From Streptosporangiales bacterium (lineage in GTDB: Bacteria; Actinomycetota; Actinomycetes; Streptosporangiales; WHSR01): a stretch of DNA of 64,000 bases. Shown piece after piece: positions 17,452 to 26,099 of the stretch. Both the position numbers and the translations under genes were made by a program. Numbering within the stretch: position 1 is the first letter of the stretch; each line of letters starts with the position of its first letter. Under the pieces are notes generated by a model, which did no database searches, was not told the origin of the DNA, and worked only from the letters and a program-made list of their open reading frames with translations. The stretch covers positions 56,840-120,839 of the forward strand of contig WHSR01000005.1 of NCBI GenBank assembly GCA_009379995.1, in the 5' to 3' direction.

Positions 17452-18609
17452 GTGAAGAAGCTCACGGTTGGCCTTGCCGTGGCCCTGCCTCTGTTCGCGG
17501 CCGCCGCCATTCCGGCCGCTGCCACGACCATCGAGGTGGGACCGAAGATCGAGATCCGGGATGGGTCCGTCAAGGCCCCGAGCGACGCGAAGGCGGCCCG
17601 CCCGTACATCGTGACCTTGAGCGAGGACGCCGACCCGCTGGGCGTCACCAACCTTCTCGGCGTGTCCGCCACGCAGGTCTTCGACAATGCCCTGCTCGGC
17701 TTCGCCGCACGGCTCACCGAGGATCAGGTGGCGCTCCTGCGCGGCCTACCTAGTGTGCTCGCCATCGAGCGCGACCACCGGGTACGGACCGCCGAGGTCG
17801 ACTGGGGCCTGGACCGGCTCGACCAGCGCTCCCTCCCGCTCGACGGCCGGTACAGCGCCTTGGGTGACGGAGCGGGCGTCACGGCCTACCTGATCGACAG
17901 CGGCATCGATCCCTCCGTCGCGGACCTCCAGGGGCGCGCGAGGAACGTCTTCGACGCTCTCGGTGACGATGGTCGGGACTGCAACGGCCACGGCACCCAT
18001 GTCGCCGGAATCGTCGGTGGCGCGGAGTACGGGGTCGCGAAGGCGACCAAGCTCCGCGGGCTCCGCGTGCTCGACTGCAACGGTGAGGGCTGGACCTCGG
18101 ATGTCATCGCCGCCCTCGACTGGATCGCCGGCAACGCCCGCAAGCCGGCGGTCGCCAACCTCTCCCTCAGCGGACCGCGTTCGAAGGCCCTGAACAACAC
18201 GGCACGCCAGGTGGTGAGGTCGGGCGTGTACCTGACGGTGGCGGCCGGCAACAACAGCAAGAACGCCTGCACGGAGTCCCCGGCCAGCACGCGCAACGTG
18301 CTCACCGTCGCGGCAACCGACCAGTACGACTACGCCGCGGACTTCTCGAACTACGGCAGGTGCGTCGACCTCTACGCACCGGGCGACGCCATCACCTCCG
18401 ACTGGGTCGGTGGCGGCACCCAGGTAATGAGCGGGACCTCCATGGCCGCCCCGCACGCCGTCGGGGCCGCCGCTCTCTACAAGAGCACCTGGGGCGATGC
18501 GAGCGCCGCGGAGATCACCGAGTGGATCCTGAGCAGCGCCACCGAGGACACGGTCGTCGACAATCCGGCGGGCACTCCCGACCGCCTTCTCAACGTGGAC
18601 AGCATGTGA
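17452..18609 (+). CDS. Secreted subtilisin-like serine protease (S8, proteinase K type)
   Basis: 385 aa. There is a signal peptide (residues 1-24, cut near AAATT) and an I9 propeptide (about 50-112, RPYIVTLSEDADP to VLAIERDH). The protease domain has catalytic Asp149 (LIDSGID), His180 (NGHGTHVAG) and Ser330 (GTSMAAPH), with the oxyanion Asn in VAAGNN. Cysteines near 177, 209, 273 and 304 could form two disulfides as in the proteinase K subfamily. It should be exported, self-processed and degrade proteins extracellularly. GTG 17452 is preceded by GGGGAGCGCT. Confidence 0.93.
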   Translation: MKKLTVGLAVALPLFAAAAIPAAATTIEVGPKIEIRDGSVKAPSDAKAARPYIVTLSEDADPLGVTNLLGVSATQVFDNALLGFAARLTEDQVALLRGLPSVLAIERDHRVRTAEVDWGLDRLDQRSLPLDGRYSALGDGAGVTAYLIDSGIDPSVADLQGRARNVFDALGDDGRDCNGHGTHVAGIVGGAEYGVAKATKLRGLRVLDCNGEGWTSDVIAALDWIAGNARKPAVANLSLSGPRSKALNNTARQVVRSGVYLTVAAGNNSKNACTESPASTRNVLTVAATDQYDYAADFSNYGRCVDLYAPGDAITSDWVGGGTQVMSGTSMAAPHAVGAAALYKSTWGDASAAEITEWILSSATEDTVVDNPAGTPDRLLNVDSM

Positions 18610-18756
18610 TCCGCTGAGATCCGGACATGCCGGGCGCGATGCTGGCGGTAGACGGGTCCGACACGAGACACTCGGACGCCGGGGGAGATACGGTCATGCG
18701 CCTCGGTCAGCCCGCAGCATCCGCGCGGGTGCGGCCTACGGCACGAAGGGACGCTC

Positions 18757-19590
18757 ATGCAGGAGCTCCGCCTCGTGGCAGTGAGCGAGGACGGTCGGTA
18801 CCTCGTGTTGGCCACGGCTGGCCGGGGCACCCGTTTCACCCTGCCCATCGACGAGCGCCTTCGAACCGCGGTGCGCGGCCAGTTCTCCCGTCTCGGCCAG
18901 CACGAGATCGAAGTGGAGAACCCTTTGCGACCCAAGGAGATCCAGGCTCGGATACGCGCCGGGGACACGGCGGAGGACATCGCGGAGGCCGCGGGCATCC
19001 CGGTCGAACGCGTTCGCTGGTTCGAGGGACCGGTGCTTCAGGAACGCCAGTACATGGCGCAGCAGGCACAGCGCGTACCGGTGCGGCGCGCCAACGACTC
19101 GACTCCGGGGCCGCCGCTGGGCGAGGTCGTCGAGGAGCGTATCCGCAGCCTCAACGTCGATCCGGAGGACGCGGCGTGGGATTCCCGGAAGCGTGAGGAC
19201 GGCACCTGGAGGGTGCAGGTGGAGTTCCAGCTCGCCGCGGAACGGCAGTCGGCCGAGTGGAGCTTCGACCCGCAGCGCAGGCACGTCACCCCGCTCGACG
19301 ACCAGGCGGCGCGGCTGTCGTCGATCGACCCGATCCCGGCCGGAGACACGGTGACCCCCCTGACGCCGCGCCGGGCGCCTGCGCAGGAGCAGGCACCCGC
19401 ACGCGAGCAGCAGCCGACGACGGTCAGGGGCGCGCAGCAGGAGGAGGAGCCCGCCCAGGAGGAGGCCCCTCCTGCCGCCGCGCCGCAGCCGGAGCAGCGG
19501 CCGGCCCGCAGGGCGGCCGGCGGACGCGGTCGCCGCGCGTCCGTGCCTTCCTGGGACGAGATCATGTTCGGCGCCCGCCGACGCGACTAG
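18757..19590 (+). CDS. sepH: Septation protein SepH
   Basis: 277 aa. The N-terminal DUF3071 domain starts MQELRLVAVSEDGRYLVLAT, followed by a helix-turn-helix-like segment (RPKEIQARIRAGDTAEDIAE, AGIPVERVRWFEGPVL). A long Pro/Glu/Gln-rich disordered tail (about 190-265) ends in SWDEIMFGARRRD. SepH is known in Streptomyces and mycobacteria to bind FtsZ and promote its assembly at division sites. The length is shorter than in Streptomyces because the linker is compact. ATG 18757 has AAGGGACGCTC upstream. It ends 10 nt before palindromic element copy 2. Confidence 0.93.
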   Translation: MQELRLVAVSEDGRYLVLATAGRGTRFTLPIDERLRTAVRGQFSRLGQHEIEVENPLRPKEIQARIRAGDTAEDIAEAAGIPVERVRWFEGPVLQERQYMAQQAQRVPVRRANDSTPGPPLGEVVEERIRSLNVDPEDAAWDSRKREDGTWRVQVEFQLAAERQSAEWSFDPQRRHVTPLDDQAARLSSIDPIPAGDTVTPLTPRRAPAQEQAPAREQQPTTVRGAQQEEEPAQEEAPPAAAPQPEQRPARRAAGGRGRRASVPSWDEIMFGARRRD

Positions 19591-19600
19591 CGCGCTCCCT

Positions 19601-19662
19601 TGGCCGTGATCTTGCAGAAATTCAAAGCGGCGAGAATTTGAATTTCTGCAAGATCACGGCCA
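19601..19662. repeat. Palindromic element copy 2 (hairpin, 26-bp perfect arms)
   Basis: Arms 19601-19626 and 19637-19662 are perfect 26-bp complements around a 10-nt loop. Compared with copy 1 the stem is longer at both ends. It lies between the convergent sepH and DUF1707/DUF4870 genes, 10 and 12 nt from their stop codons. It is well placed to terminate both transcripts, although no U-tract follows. Confidence 0.95.
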
Positions 19663-19674
19663 CAGGTTGGAGGG

Positions 19675-20334
19675 CTACCGCACCAGGCGAATGTTGATCG
19701 GGTAGCGGAACTCGTTGCCCAGAAGCGAAGCGGCGCCGCCGGCAAGCATGAAGATCATCCATACGAGCATCAGCGGCGCGAAGGCCACGGCGTAGAGAAT
19801 CCCCCCGAGACCCAGAGTGACCGCGGCCCCGATGATCGCGAGAACGTGCACGAGCAGGAAAGTGAGCTGGAAGTTCACCGCCTCGGCCGACTGGCGACGG
19901 ACGAAGGGTGACTCCCTGCCCTTGGTGAGCAGGATCACCAGCGGACCGGCGAAGCTAGTGGCGAGGCCGAGCACGTGGCCGAGCATCGCCCAGCCCCTCT
20001 CCCCCGCCGTCGGGCGATAGACCGCCGGACGATACGCAGTCGAAGGATAGGTAGGGACCCGATACACGGGAGCCGCCGACGGCTCCTCGAGATCGGTCAG
20101 CAGCGGGGCCAGCTCGGGCTGGGTGCGCGCGACAAGGGCCTGCTGCACCCGCAGGCTGAACTCTCGCTGATCCAGCCGACCCTCCACGAACGCGGTCTTC
20201 AGCCGCTCGACGACGCGCTCGCGCTCGGCGTCGGTGACCCGCGGGAACGCGGGGCGAGGCGGTGTGGGAGGTTGACGCGCGTGCCGCGTCGTGCCGGAGA
20301 CGCGAGAAGGTTGCGGAGGATACGGAGCGGCCAC
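19675..20334 (-). CDS. DUF1707 and DUF4870 membrane protein
   Basis: 219 aa. An N-terminal proline-rich stretch precedes a DUF1707 domain (about 30-75: VTDAERERVVERLKTAFVEG, LDQREFSLRVQQAL), then a C-terminal DUF4870 domain with three membrane helices (WAMLGHVLGLATSFAGPLVI; FLLVHVLAIIGAAVTLGLGG; LMLVWMIFMLAGGAASL) and RRQSAEAVNFQLT, the family hallmark. Both domains are common in actinomycetes without known function. GTG 20334 is preferred because GGGAG is 5 nt upstream; GTG 20337 is adjacent. The frame is open much further upstream but only antisense to the S9A gene. Confidence 0.8.
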   Translation of the reverse strand: MAAPYPPQPSRVSGTTRHARQPPTPPRPAFPRVTDAERERVVERLKTAFVEGRLDQREFSLRVQQALVARTQPELAPLLTDLEEPSAAPVYRVPTYPSTAYRPAVYRPTAGERGWAMLGHVLGLATSFAGPLVILLTKGRESPFVRRQSAEAVNFQLTFLLVHVLAIIGAAVTLGLGGILYAVAFAPLMLVWMIFMLAGGAASLLGNEFRYPINIRLVR

Positions 20335-20484
20335 CACGGCTCCCTTCGGTGGTCGGGCCGATCGGCCCCAGGCCTTTCCATACTGACCCGCGGCGGGCCC
20401 CGGATGGATCGGGGACAACCCTGGTTCGACCCTGAGAGCCGCCCGCGGCAGGACCGCCATCGCGTACCCCGTAGGGTCTTGGAC

Positions 20485-22590
20485 GTGACTCGCCGTACCT
20501 TCCCCCCAGCCGAACGCCTCGATCTTGTCGAGGAGATCCACGGACACCGGGTGGCCGACCCGTACCGATGGCTCGAGGATCCCGAGAGCGACGAGACGAA
20601 GAAGTGGCTCGACGCCCAGGACGAGCTGTTCCGCACGGTGGCCGAGGAGCTGCCCGGGCGCGATCGGCTGCGGGAGCGGATCCGGCAGCTCATGGCCGCT
20701 GGGATGGTGAGCTCTCCGTCCTGGCGCGAAGGGCGCCAGTTCTTCCTGCGCCGCACCGCCGAGCAGGAGCTGGCCGTGCTCTACACCGTCGACCCGGACG
20801 GTGGAGCCGGTGACACCGCGGCGCCCCCGGCGGAACGCTGCCTGATCGATCCGCTGGCGCTCGACCCGGGCGGGACCACCACCCTCGACTCCTGGCAGCC
20901 CTCCAAGGAGGGCCACCTGCTCGCCTACCAGCTTTCCCAGGGCGGGGACGAGGAGTCGATCCTGCGCGTGATGGACGTGTCGACCGGCGACATCGTCGAC
21001 GGGCCGATCGACCGTTGCAGGTACTCGCCCATCGCCTGGCTGCCCGGCGGCGAGGCGTTCTACTACGTGCGCAAGCTGCCGCCGGAACAGGTCCCGGAGG
21101 GCGAGGAGCAGTACCACCGCAGGGTGTACCTGCACCGGCTCGGCGCCCCGCCGGAAGAGGACGTGATGATCTTCGGGGAAGGGCGGGACAAGACCGAGTA
21201 CTACGGCGTCTCGGTCAGCCGCGACGGCCGTTGGCTCCTGCTCGGGGCGTCACGCGGCACCGCCCCACGCAACGATCTGTGGATCGCCGAGCTTTCCGCG
21301 TCCTCGCCCGAGCGCCCCGAGCTGCGAACCGTGCAGGAGGACGTCGACGCGCGTACCAGCGGGCACGTCGGCCGGGACGGGCGGTTCTATCTTTTCACCG
21401 ACCGCGACGCGCCCCGCGGCAGGCTCTGCGTCGCCGACCCCCTGACACCCGAGTACGAGTCCTGGCGCGAGCTCGTCCCGGAGGATCCAGCGGCCGTCCT
21501 CGAGGACTTCGCCATCCTGGACGGCCCGGAGCTGGAGCGTCCCGTGCTGCTCGCCGGCTGGACCCGGCACGCGGTGAGCGAGATCAGCGTCCACGACCTC
21601 CGGACAGGAGAACGGCTCGGGATGGTGCCGACGCCGGGGCTGGGCTCCATCGGCGGCATCGTTGAGCGGCCCGAGGGTGGGCACGAGGCGTGGTTCGGCT
21701 ACACCGACCACACCACTCCCCCGACCGTCCAGCGCTACGACGCGCGGACCGGCGAGACCACCGTGTGGGCGACGCCGCCGGGAACCGTCGAGGTCCCGCG
21801 CATCGAGGCTCGCCAGCTCACCTACGCGTCCAAGGACGGCACCCCGGTCCGGATGTTCGTCATATCCCGCCCGGAGGAGACCGGTCCACGGCCCACCATC
21901 CTCAGCGGCTACGGAGGGTTCGGCATCTCGATGACCCCCGGCTACTCCGGGTCGATCCTGGCCTGGGTGGAGGCCGGCGGTGTCTACGCGGTGGCCAACA
22001 TCCGGGGCGGCGGCGAGGAAGGCGAGGAATGGCACCGCGCGGGCATGCTCGCCGGGAGGCAGAAGGTGTTCGACGACTTCCACTCGGCCGCCGAGCACCT
22101 CGTGCGGGAGGGCTGGACCAGCCCGGACCAGCTCGGCATCTCCGGAGGGAGCAACGGCGGCCTCCTGGTCGGCGTCGCCTTGACACAGCACCCCTCGCAG
22201 TACGCGGCAGTGGTGTGCAGTGCTCCGCTCCTCGACATGGTCCGCTACGAGCGGTTCGGACTCGGGGCGCTGTGGCAGGCCGAGTACGGCACCGTCGAGG
22301 ATCCTGAGCAGTTCGGCTGGCTCCTTTCGTACTCGCCGTACCACCACGTGCGCGAGGGTGTCGGTTATCCGCCGGTCCTGTTCACGGTGTTCGACAGCGA
22401 CTCCCGGGTGGACCAGCTGCACGCCCGCAAGATGTGTGCCGCCCTGCAGCACGCGACCTCCGGCGACGGGCCGATACTGCTGCGCCGCGAGTCCCAGGTG
22501 GGCCACGGCGCACGGGCGGTCAGCCGTTCGATCGACCTGGCCGTCGACATGCTGTCCTTCGTGGCCGTGCATACCGGCCACGCCCTTTGA
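20485..22590 (+). CDS. Prolyl oligopeptidase / protease II (S9A)
   Basis: 701 aa, full length for S9A. The N-terminus has IHGHRVADPYRWLED. A propeller follows to about residue 420, then the hydrolase domain: GYGGFGISMTPGYSG, NIRGGGEEGEEWHRAG, nucleophile Ser in SGGSNGGLLVG, Asp in DSDSRVDQLHARK, and His in QVGHGAR. It cleaves short peptides after proline or basic residues in the cytosol. GTG 20485 is used; TTG 20479 is a close alternative. It is the second S9-type peptidase in the window (see 11644-13665) and belongs to a different subfamily. It ends 6 nt before the convergent XRE regulator. Confidence 0.92.
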   Translation: MTRRTFPPAERLDLVEEIHGHRVADPYRWLEDPESDETKKWLDAQDELFRTVAEELPGRDRLRERIRQLMAAGMVSSPSWREGRQFFLRRTAEQELAVLYTVDPDGGAGDTAAPPAERCLIDPLALDPGGTTTLDSWQPSKEGHLLAYQLSQGGDEESILRVMDVSTGDIVDGPIDRCRYSPIAWLPGGEAFYYVRKLPPEQVPEGEEQYHRRVYLHRLGAPPEEDVMIFGEGRDKTEYYGVSVSRDGRWLLLGASRGTAPRNDLWIAELSASSPERPELRTVQEDVDARTSGHVGRDGRFYLFTDRDAPRGRLCVADPLTPEYESWRELVPEDPAAVLEDFAILDGPELERPVLLAGWTRHAVSEISVHDLRTGERLGMVPTPGLGSIGGIVERPEGGHEAWFGYTDHTTPPTVQRYDARTGETTVWATPPGTVEVPRIEARQLTYASKDGTPVRMFVISRPEETGPRPTILSGYGGFGISMTPGYSGSILAWVEAGGVYAVANIRGGGEEGEEWHRAGMLAGRQKVFDDFHSAAEHLVREGWTSPDQLGISGGSNGGLLVGVALTQHPSQYAAVVCSAPLLDMVRYERFGLGALWQAEYGTVEDPEQFGWLLSYSPYHHVREGVGYPPVLFTVFDSDSRVDQLHARKMCAALQHATSGDGPILLRRESQVGHGARAVSRSIDLAVDMLSFVAVHTGHAL

Positions 22591-22596
22591 CCTTGC

Positions 22597-24120
22597 TCAG
22601 CGGGCGGCCGTCATCCCGAGGATCTCCCGGAAGTCCCGAGCCGCCGCGTGGTCAGGATGGAGCGAAGAGGCGTACGCGTCGAGCTGCCACGCACGTCGGA
22701 GCACGATGTCGGTCCGATGCTCCGGCGGTAGGTCGAGCAGGATCGTGCCACCGATGCGCAGCGCCTCGTCGACGTCGCCCTCGTACAGCCGGCAGTTGGC
22801 ATGGGCGAACCGGATCAGCGCACGATCCAACACCTCCGAGGACGGGTAGGCGGCCAGCGCGTGCGTCAGCAGCTGACCTGCCTGCATGGACTCGCCAAGA
22901 CCGGTCAGCGTGTCACCCTCGTGGAACAGCAGCTGGCGTTCGGTGTAGCCGAAGGCGGGGTCGCTGCAGTCGTCCGCGGACAGCCGCGACAGGACGGAAC
23001 GACCTCGGACCAGCGCCCGCCTGGCCTGCCTGGCCGCGTCGGTCCACCCCTTCCGGGCGAGCTGGGCCAGCGCCCGGGCCTCGACCACCGGCGCCATCGC
23101 CGCCGCCGAACTGGGCGTACGGCCGGCGAGCCCTCGGCTGCTGCGGGCCAGCTCCAGGGCCTCGATCGGATCGCCGTAGTAGAGCGGGATGAAGGCCTCG
23201 CGAACGGTGACCCACGCACGCAGCGCGCGGTCACCGGTCTCGTCGGCGGCGATCCTGGCGGTTCGGAAGAGCGATCGCGCCAGCCTGCGGTCGCCCAGGT
23301 CGATCACGATGATCCCGCTGAGCCCGGCGAGCTGCGCGGCCACCCGGCACAGCCGCTCCTGCAGCTCGATCGGCTGGCGCTGCCCGCACAGCCGCCGCGC
23401 CTCGCTGAGATCCAGCAGGATGTCGCAGAGCAGCCGGACCGGCGCCGTCCTCATGTACTGCCGGCCGTAGCCGTGCGCGGCATCCTCCCACTGGCCCAGC
23501 ATCGTCGGTGACACGGTGGCCCGGACGAGCGCATCTTCCATCCGGCCCCGGATGCGATCCACAGCGCCGAGGAACTCCCCCTCCACTGCCGAGCCCGTCC
23601 GGGTCAGGACCTGAAGCAGGATCCGCCGCAGCACGTCGTCGTCCCGCTCCTCCACGTCCGCCGCCTCGGCGGTCTGCTGGCTGGCCCGGGTGCCGTTGGG
23701 TTCCGGGGTGTCCGAGCCGAGCCGGCGCGGGGGCTCGTCCCTCGGCGCCCGATGGTCCTTGCCGCACAGACACGGCCCCTCGTAGCCGAGGTCCTCCGGG
23801 TTGGCCCGGTAGACGACACCCAGGTAGTGCAGGTACTCCGGGCCGGGCTTCTTGTGCCCGCTCTCGTAGGCGGACAGCAGGGTGTCGCCCAGCTTGGGCA
23901 GCGGCTTGCCCTCGCGTTCGTACAGCGCCCGGATGTGTTCGACGACGTCGGCGAGGGCCACCCCGTACGCGAGGCGGTAGGCCCGGATGCGGCTGGTGCC
24001 GAAGTCCGCGCGACAACGCTCGTGAATGGCACGCGCGATGTCGGCGGGCTGGTCGCACCGGGCAAGTCCTCGCGCTCGGATCAGCCGGACAACCTCGAGC
24101 TCCGTGTGCTGGCCGCGCAT
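22597..24120 (-). CDS. XRE-type regulator with TPR-like C-terminal domain
   Basis: 507 aa. The N-terminal helix-turn-helix occupies about residues 40-105 (YGVALADVVEHIRALYEREG, LGDTLLSAYESGHKKPGPEY). After a Cys-containing PCLCGKDH and an acidic linker (about 120-165), the rest is all-helical tetratricopeptide-like sequence rich in Ala/Leu/Arg. This architecture is common in actinomycete regulators that sense a peptide or small ligand through the TPR part. ATG 24120 has GGAGGG 6 nt upstream. It converges with the S9A gene; no clear target gene is adjacent. Confidence 0.8.
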   Translation of the reverse strand: MRGQHTELEVVRLIRARGLARCDQPADIARAIHERCRADFGTSRIRAYRLAYGVALADVVEHIRALYEREGKPLPKLGDTLLSAYESGHKKPGPEYLHYLGVVYRANPEDLGYEGPCLCGKDHRAPRDEPPRRLGSDTPEPNGTRASQQTAEAADVEERDDDVLRRILLQVLTRTGSAVEGEFLGAVDRIRGRMEDALVRATVSPTMLGQWEDAAHGYGRQYMRTAPVRLLCDILLDLSEARRLCGQRQPIELQERLCRVAAQLAGLSGIIVIDLGDRRLARSLFRTARIAADETGDRALRAWVTVREAFIPLYYGDPIEALELARSSRGLAGRTPSSAAAMAPVVEARALAQLARKGWTDAARQARRALVRGRSVLSRLSADDCSDPAFGYTERQLLFHEGDTLTGLGESMQAGQLLTHALAAYPSSEVLDRALIRFAHANCRLYEGDVDEALRIGGTILLDLPPEHRTDIVLRRAWQLDAYASSLHPDHAAARDFREILGMTAAR

Positions 24121-24302
24121 GGCGGACCCTCCCCCCTCTGCAGCAGCACTATCCCCCGATTGCCGGAATGGTGGCGAACTGCTCACGCAATGTAACGCCC
24201 GCGTGGGGGAGAGCCAACCGAAACGGCACAACTGCCGGCTACCAGGACCAGTCGGTCATCCGTCGACCACGCCGCGGGCCACGCGGTCGACCAGGCCGCC
24301 GG

Positions 24303-24728
24303 TCAGACGAGCGCCGCGTCCAGCGTGATAGTCGTGCCCGCCAGAGCCTGGCTCACCGGGCAGTTCTCCTTGGCGCCGGTCGCGACCTTCTGGAAGTCCT
24401 CCGGGGACAACCCCGGCACTGTGGCCCGCACGACGAGGTGGATACCGGTGATTCCCTCGCCGGGTTGGAAGGTTACGTCGGCCCTCGTGTCGATGTTCTC
24501 CGGCCGGTGGCCGCCCTGGCCGAGGCCGTGCGAGAGCGCCATCGAAAAACACGTCGCATGTGCCGCCGCGATCAGCTCCTCCGGGCTGGTCTGGCCGTTC
24601 GGCTGCTCGGCACGGGACGGCCAGCTCACGTCGAAGCGTCCGATCCCCGAGGAGTCCAGCGACACGGTGCCTCGGCCGTCTGCGAGCGCGCCCTCCCAGT
24701 TTGCGTTCGCGGTACGCGTAGTGGCCAT
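24303..24728 (-). CDS. OsmC/Ohr-family peroxiredoxin
   Basis: 141 aa, complete OsmC-type protein. The catalytic cysteines lie in [13 protein letters not shown] (near 60) and ENCPVSQAL (near 124). It starts [20 protein letters not shown] and has [12 protein letters not shown] typical of OsmC rather than Ohr. It reduces organic hydroperoxides, usually with lipoyl or thiol reductants. ATG 24728 has AGGGAGCC upstream. It diverges from the truncated haemoglobin gene across only 37 bp, so the two probably share a control region, fitting a common oxidative or nitrosative stress role. Confidence 0.9.
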   Translation of the reverse strand: MATTRTANANWEGALADGRGTVSLDSSGIGRFDVSWPSRAEQPNGQTSPEELIAAAHATCFSMALSHGLGQGGHRPENIDTRADVTFQPGEGITGIHLVVRATVPGLSPEDFQKVATGAKENCPVSQALAGTTITLDAALV

Positions 24729-24765
24729 GGCGAAGGCTCCCTTCTCCGTCTGCGAAAATGAGGGC

Positions 24766-25182
24766 GTGAACGAACAGCGGCGCGTCACGTTCTACGAGGC
24801 GGTGGGCGGCGAGGAGACCTTCCATCGCCTCGTTCATCGTTTCTACCAGGGTGTCGCGGGCGATCCGCTGCTGCGTCGGCTTTATCCCGAAGATGATCTC
24901 AGCTCGGCCGAGGAGAAGTTGCGGCTTTTCCTCATCCAGTACTGGGGCGGGCCGCACACCTACAGCGAGCGCCGCGGCCATCCGCGGCTCCGCATGCGTC
25001 ACGCACCCTTCCCCGTCGGGGAGGCCGAGCGCGACGCCTGGCTGCACCACATGCGGGTCGCCCTGGACGAGCTCGAGTTGGACGAGCCGTACGACCAGAT
25101 GCTGTGGGAGTACCTTGTCGGGGCCGCACACAGCCTGGTCAACACCGAGGTGTCGCACGGCCGTCAGCTTCCGCTCCGCTGA
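24766..25182 (+). CDS. glbO: Group II truncated haemoglobin
   Basis: 138 aa. Family marks are [60 protein letters not shown] and proximal-His region [16 protein letters not shown]. The Trp-Gly-Gly segment is typical of group II (trHbO). It binds haem and reacts with oxygen, NO or peroxide. GTG 24766 is the only plausible in-frame start; ATG 24758 is out of frame. It is divergent from OsmC and convergent, by 9 nt, with the atypical SDR. Confidence 0.9.
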   Translation: MNEQRRVTFYEAVGGEETFHRLVHRFYQGVAGDPLLRRLYPEDDLSSAEEKLRLFLIQYWGGPHTYSERRGHPRLRMRHAPFPVGEAERDAWLHHMRVALDELELDEPYDQMLWEYLVGAAHSLVNTEVSHGRQLPLR

Positions 25183-25191
25183 CCACGGAGA

Positions 25192-25914
25192 TCATCGAGC
25201 GGCCCGCCCGGGTGGACGGTCCGTCAGCCGAATCACGCTGCCAGCGGCCATGGCGCCCTCGTCGCTGGCGAGGTACGCCGCGTGCGTGCCCACCTCGTCG
25301 GCGGTGAGCCAGTCGGGGCGGCCGTCCGGCCGGTTGCGGGTGATGACCGGACCGAGGTAGAGCACGTTCACCCGGATCGGGCTGCCCCGCAGCTCCAGAA
25401 CCAGCGAGCGGAACAGCGCCAACAGGCCGGCGGCCGCGACCGAGACCAGGGACGCGCCGGCAACCGGGACGTCGGCGGCGTCCCCGGTGATCATCAGGTA
25501 CGTGCTCGCGCGCTCCCTCAGCACCGGAACAAACGTCCTGGCCAGCACGAAGTGCGTGGTCAGATTGTCGTCCAGGACCCGTCGCCAGGTCGCGGTGTCG
25601 ACGTCGACGAGGTCGCCGCCCTGCCACCAACCACCGACCGAGGCGACCACCGCGTCGAGGTCTCCGGCCTCGTCGAGGGCGCGGTCGCGGATCTCCGCCG
25701 CGCCCTCGACGGTGGAAACGTCGCCCTCCAGGGTCAGCAGGTTCTCTGGGTCGTCCAGCCTGCGGCGAAGGTCGATGAGCCGCTCCGCACTGCGGGACGG
25801 GACCACAACAGTTGCCCCGCGCTGAAGGAACGCACGCACGATACCCTCGCCCACGGCACCGGCTCCGCCGGCCACCAGTGCCACGCGATGCGTCAGATCG
25901 ATCATGGACGCCAT
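25192..25914 (-). CDS. SDR-fold protein lacking the catalytic Tyr and Lys
   Basis: 240 aa. The Rossmann motif is intact (VALVAGGAGAVGEGIVRAF) and the central region VVASVGGWW and NNLTTHFVLARTF-like helix follow the SDR plan. Where active members read Tyr-x-x-x-Lys, this one reads VSVAAAGLLALF, so both Tyr and Lys are replaced. It may bind NAD(P) without classical dehydrogenase chemistry, or use other residues. ATG 25914 has AGGGA just upstream; ATG 25905 is an alternative. It diverges from the GH13 gene across 67 bp. Confidence 0.75.
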   Translation of the reverse strand: MASMIDLTHRVALVAGGAGAVGEGIVRAFLQRGATVVVPSRSAERLIDLRRRLDDPENLLTLEGDVSTVEGAAEIRDRALDEAGDLDAVVASVGGWWQGGDLVDVDTATWRRVLDDNLTTHFVLARTFVPVLRERASTYLMITGDAADVPVAGASLVSVAAAGLLALFRSLVLELRGSPIRVNVLYLGPVITRNRPDGRPDWLTADEVGTHAAYLASDEGAMAAGSVIRLTDRPPGRAAR

Positions 25915-25981
25915 GCTTCCCTATTGGACACCCCCTGGCCGTGACGAGTCAGGAGAGTCGAGCGAGGAGGAAGAACAAACG

Positions 25982-26099
25982 GTGAGCGACGCACGCGAGC
26001 CATCGGCGAACCCCCCACGCGGTGAGAACCCGGCGAGCGGGCGGAGAAGCGAACAAAGGAATACCGCGAGCGACGCACGGGAGCAATCGGCGGGCACCA
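25982..26099 (+). repeat. Coding cassette, copy A (GTGAGCGACGCACG element)
   Basis: About 118 bp closely matching 61240-61123 on the other strand. It begins GTGAGCGACGCACGCGAGCC, contains a shared GCGAGCGGGCGGAGAAGCG, and ends in a second partial copy of its first 28 bp, 84 bp downstream. Here it provides the start codon and first 39 residues of a GH13 enzyme. The middle third has diverged more than the ends. Confidence 0.88.

Noticed and set aside
19975..22590. An 871-codon frame extending the S9A peptidase upstream
   Set aside because: The extra part is antisense to the DUF1707/DUF4870 gene and has no peptidase-family sequence.
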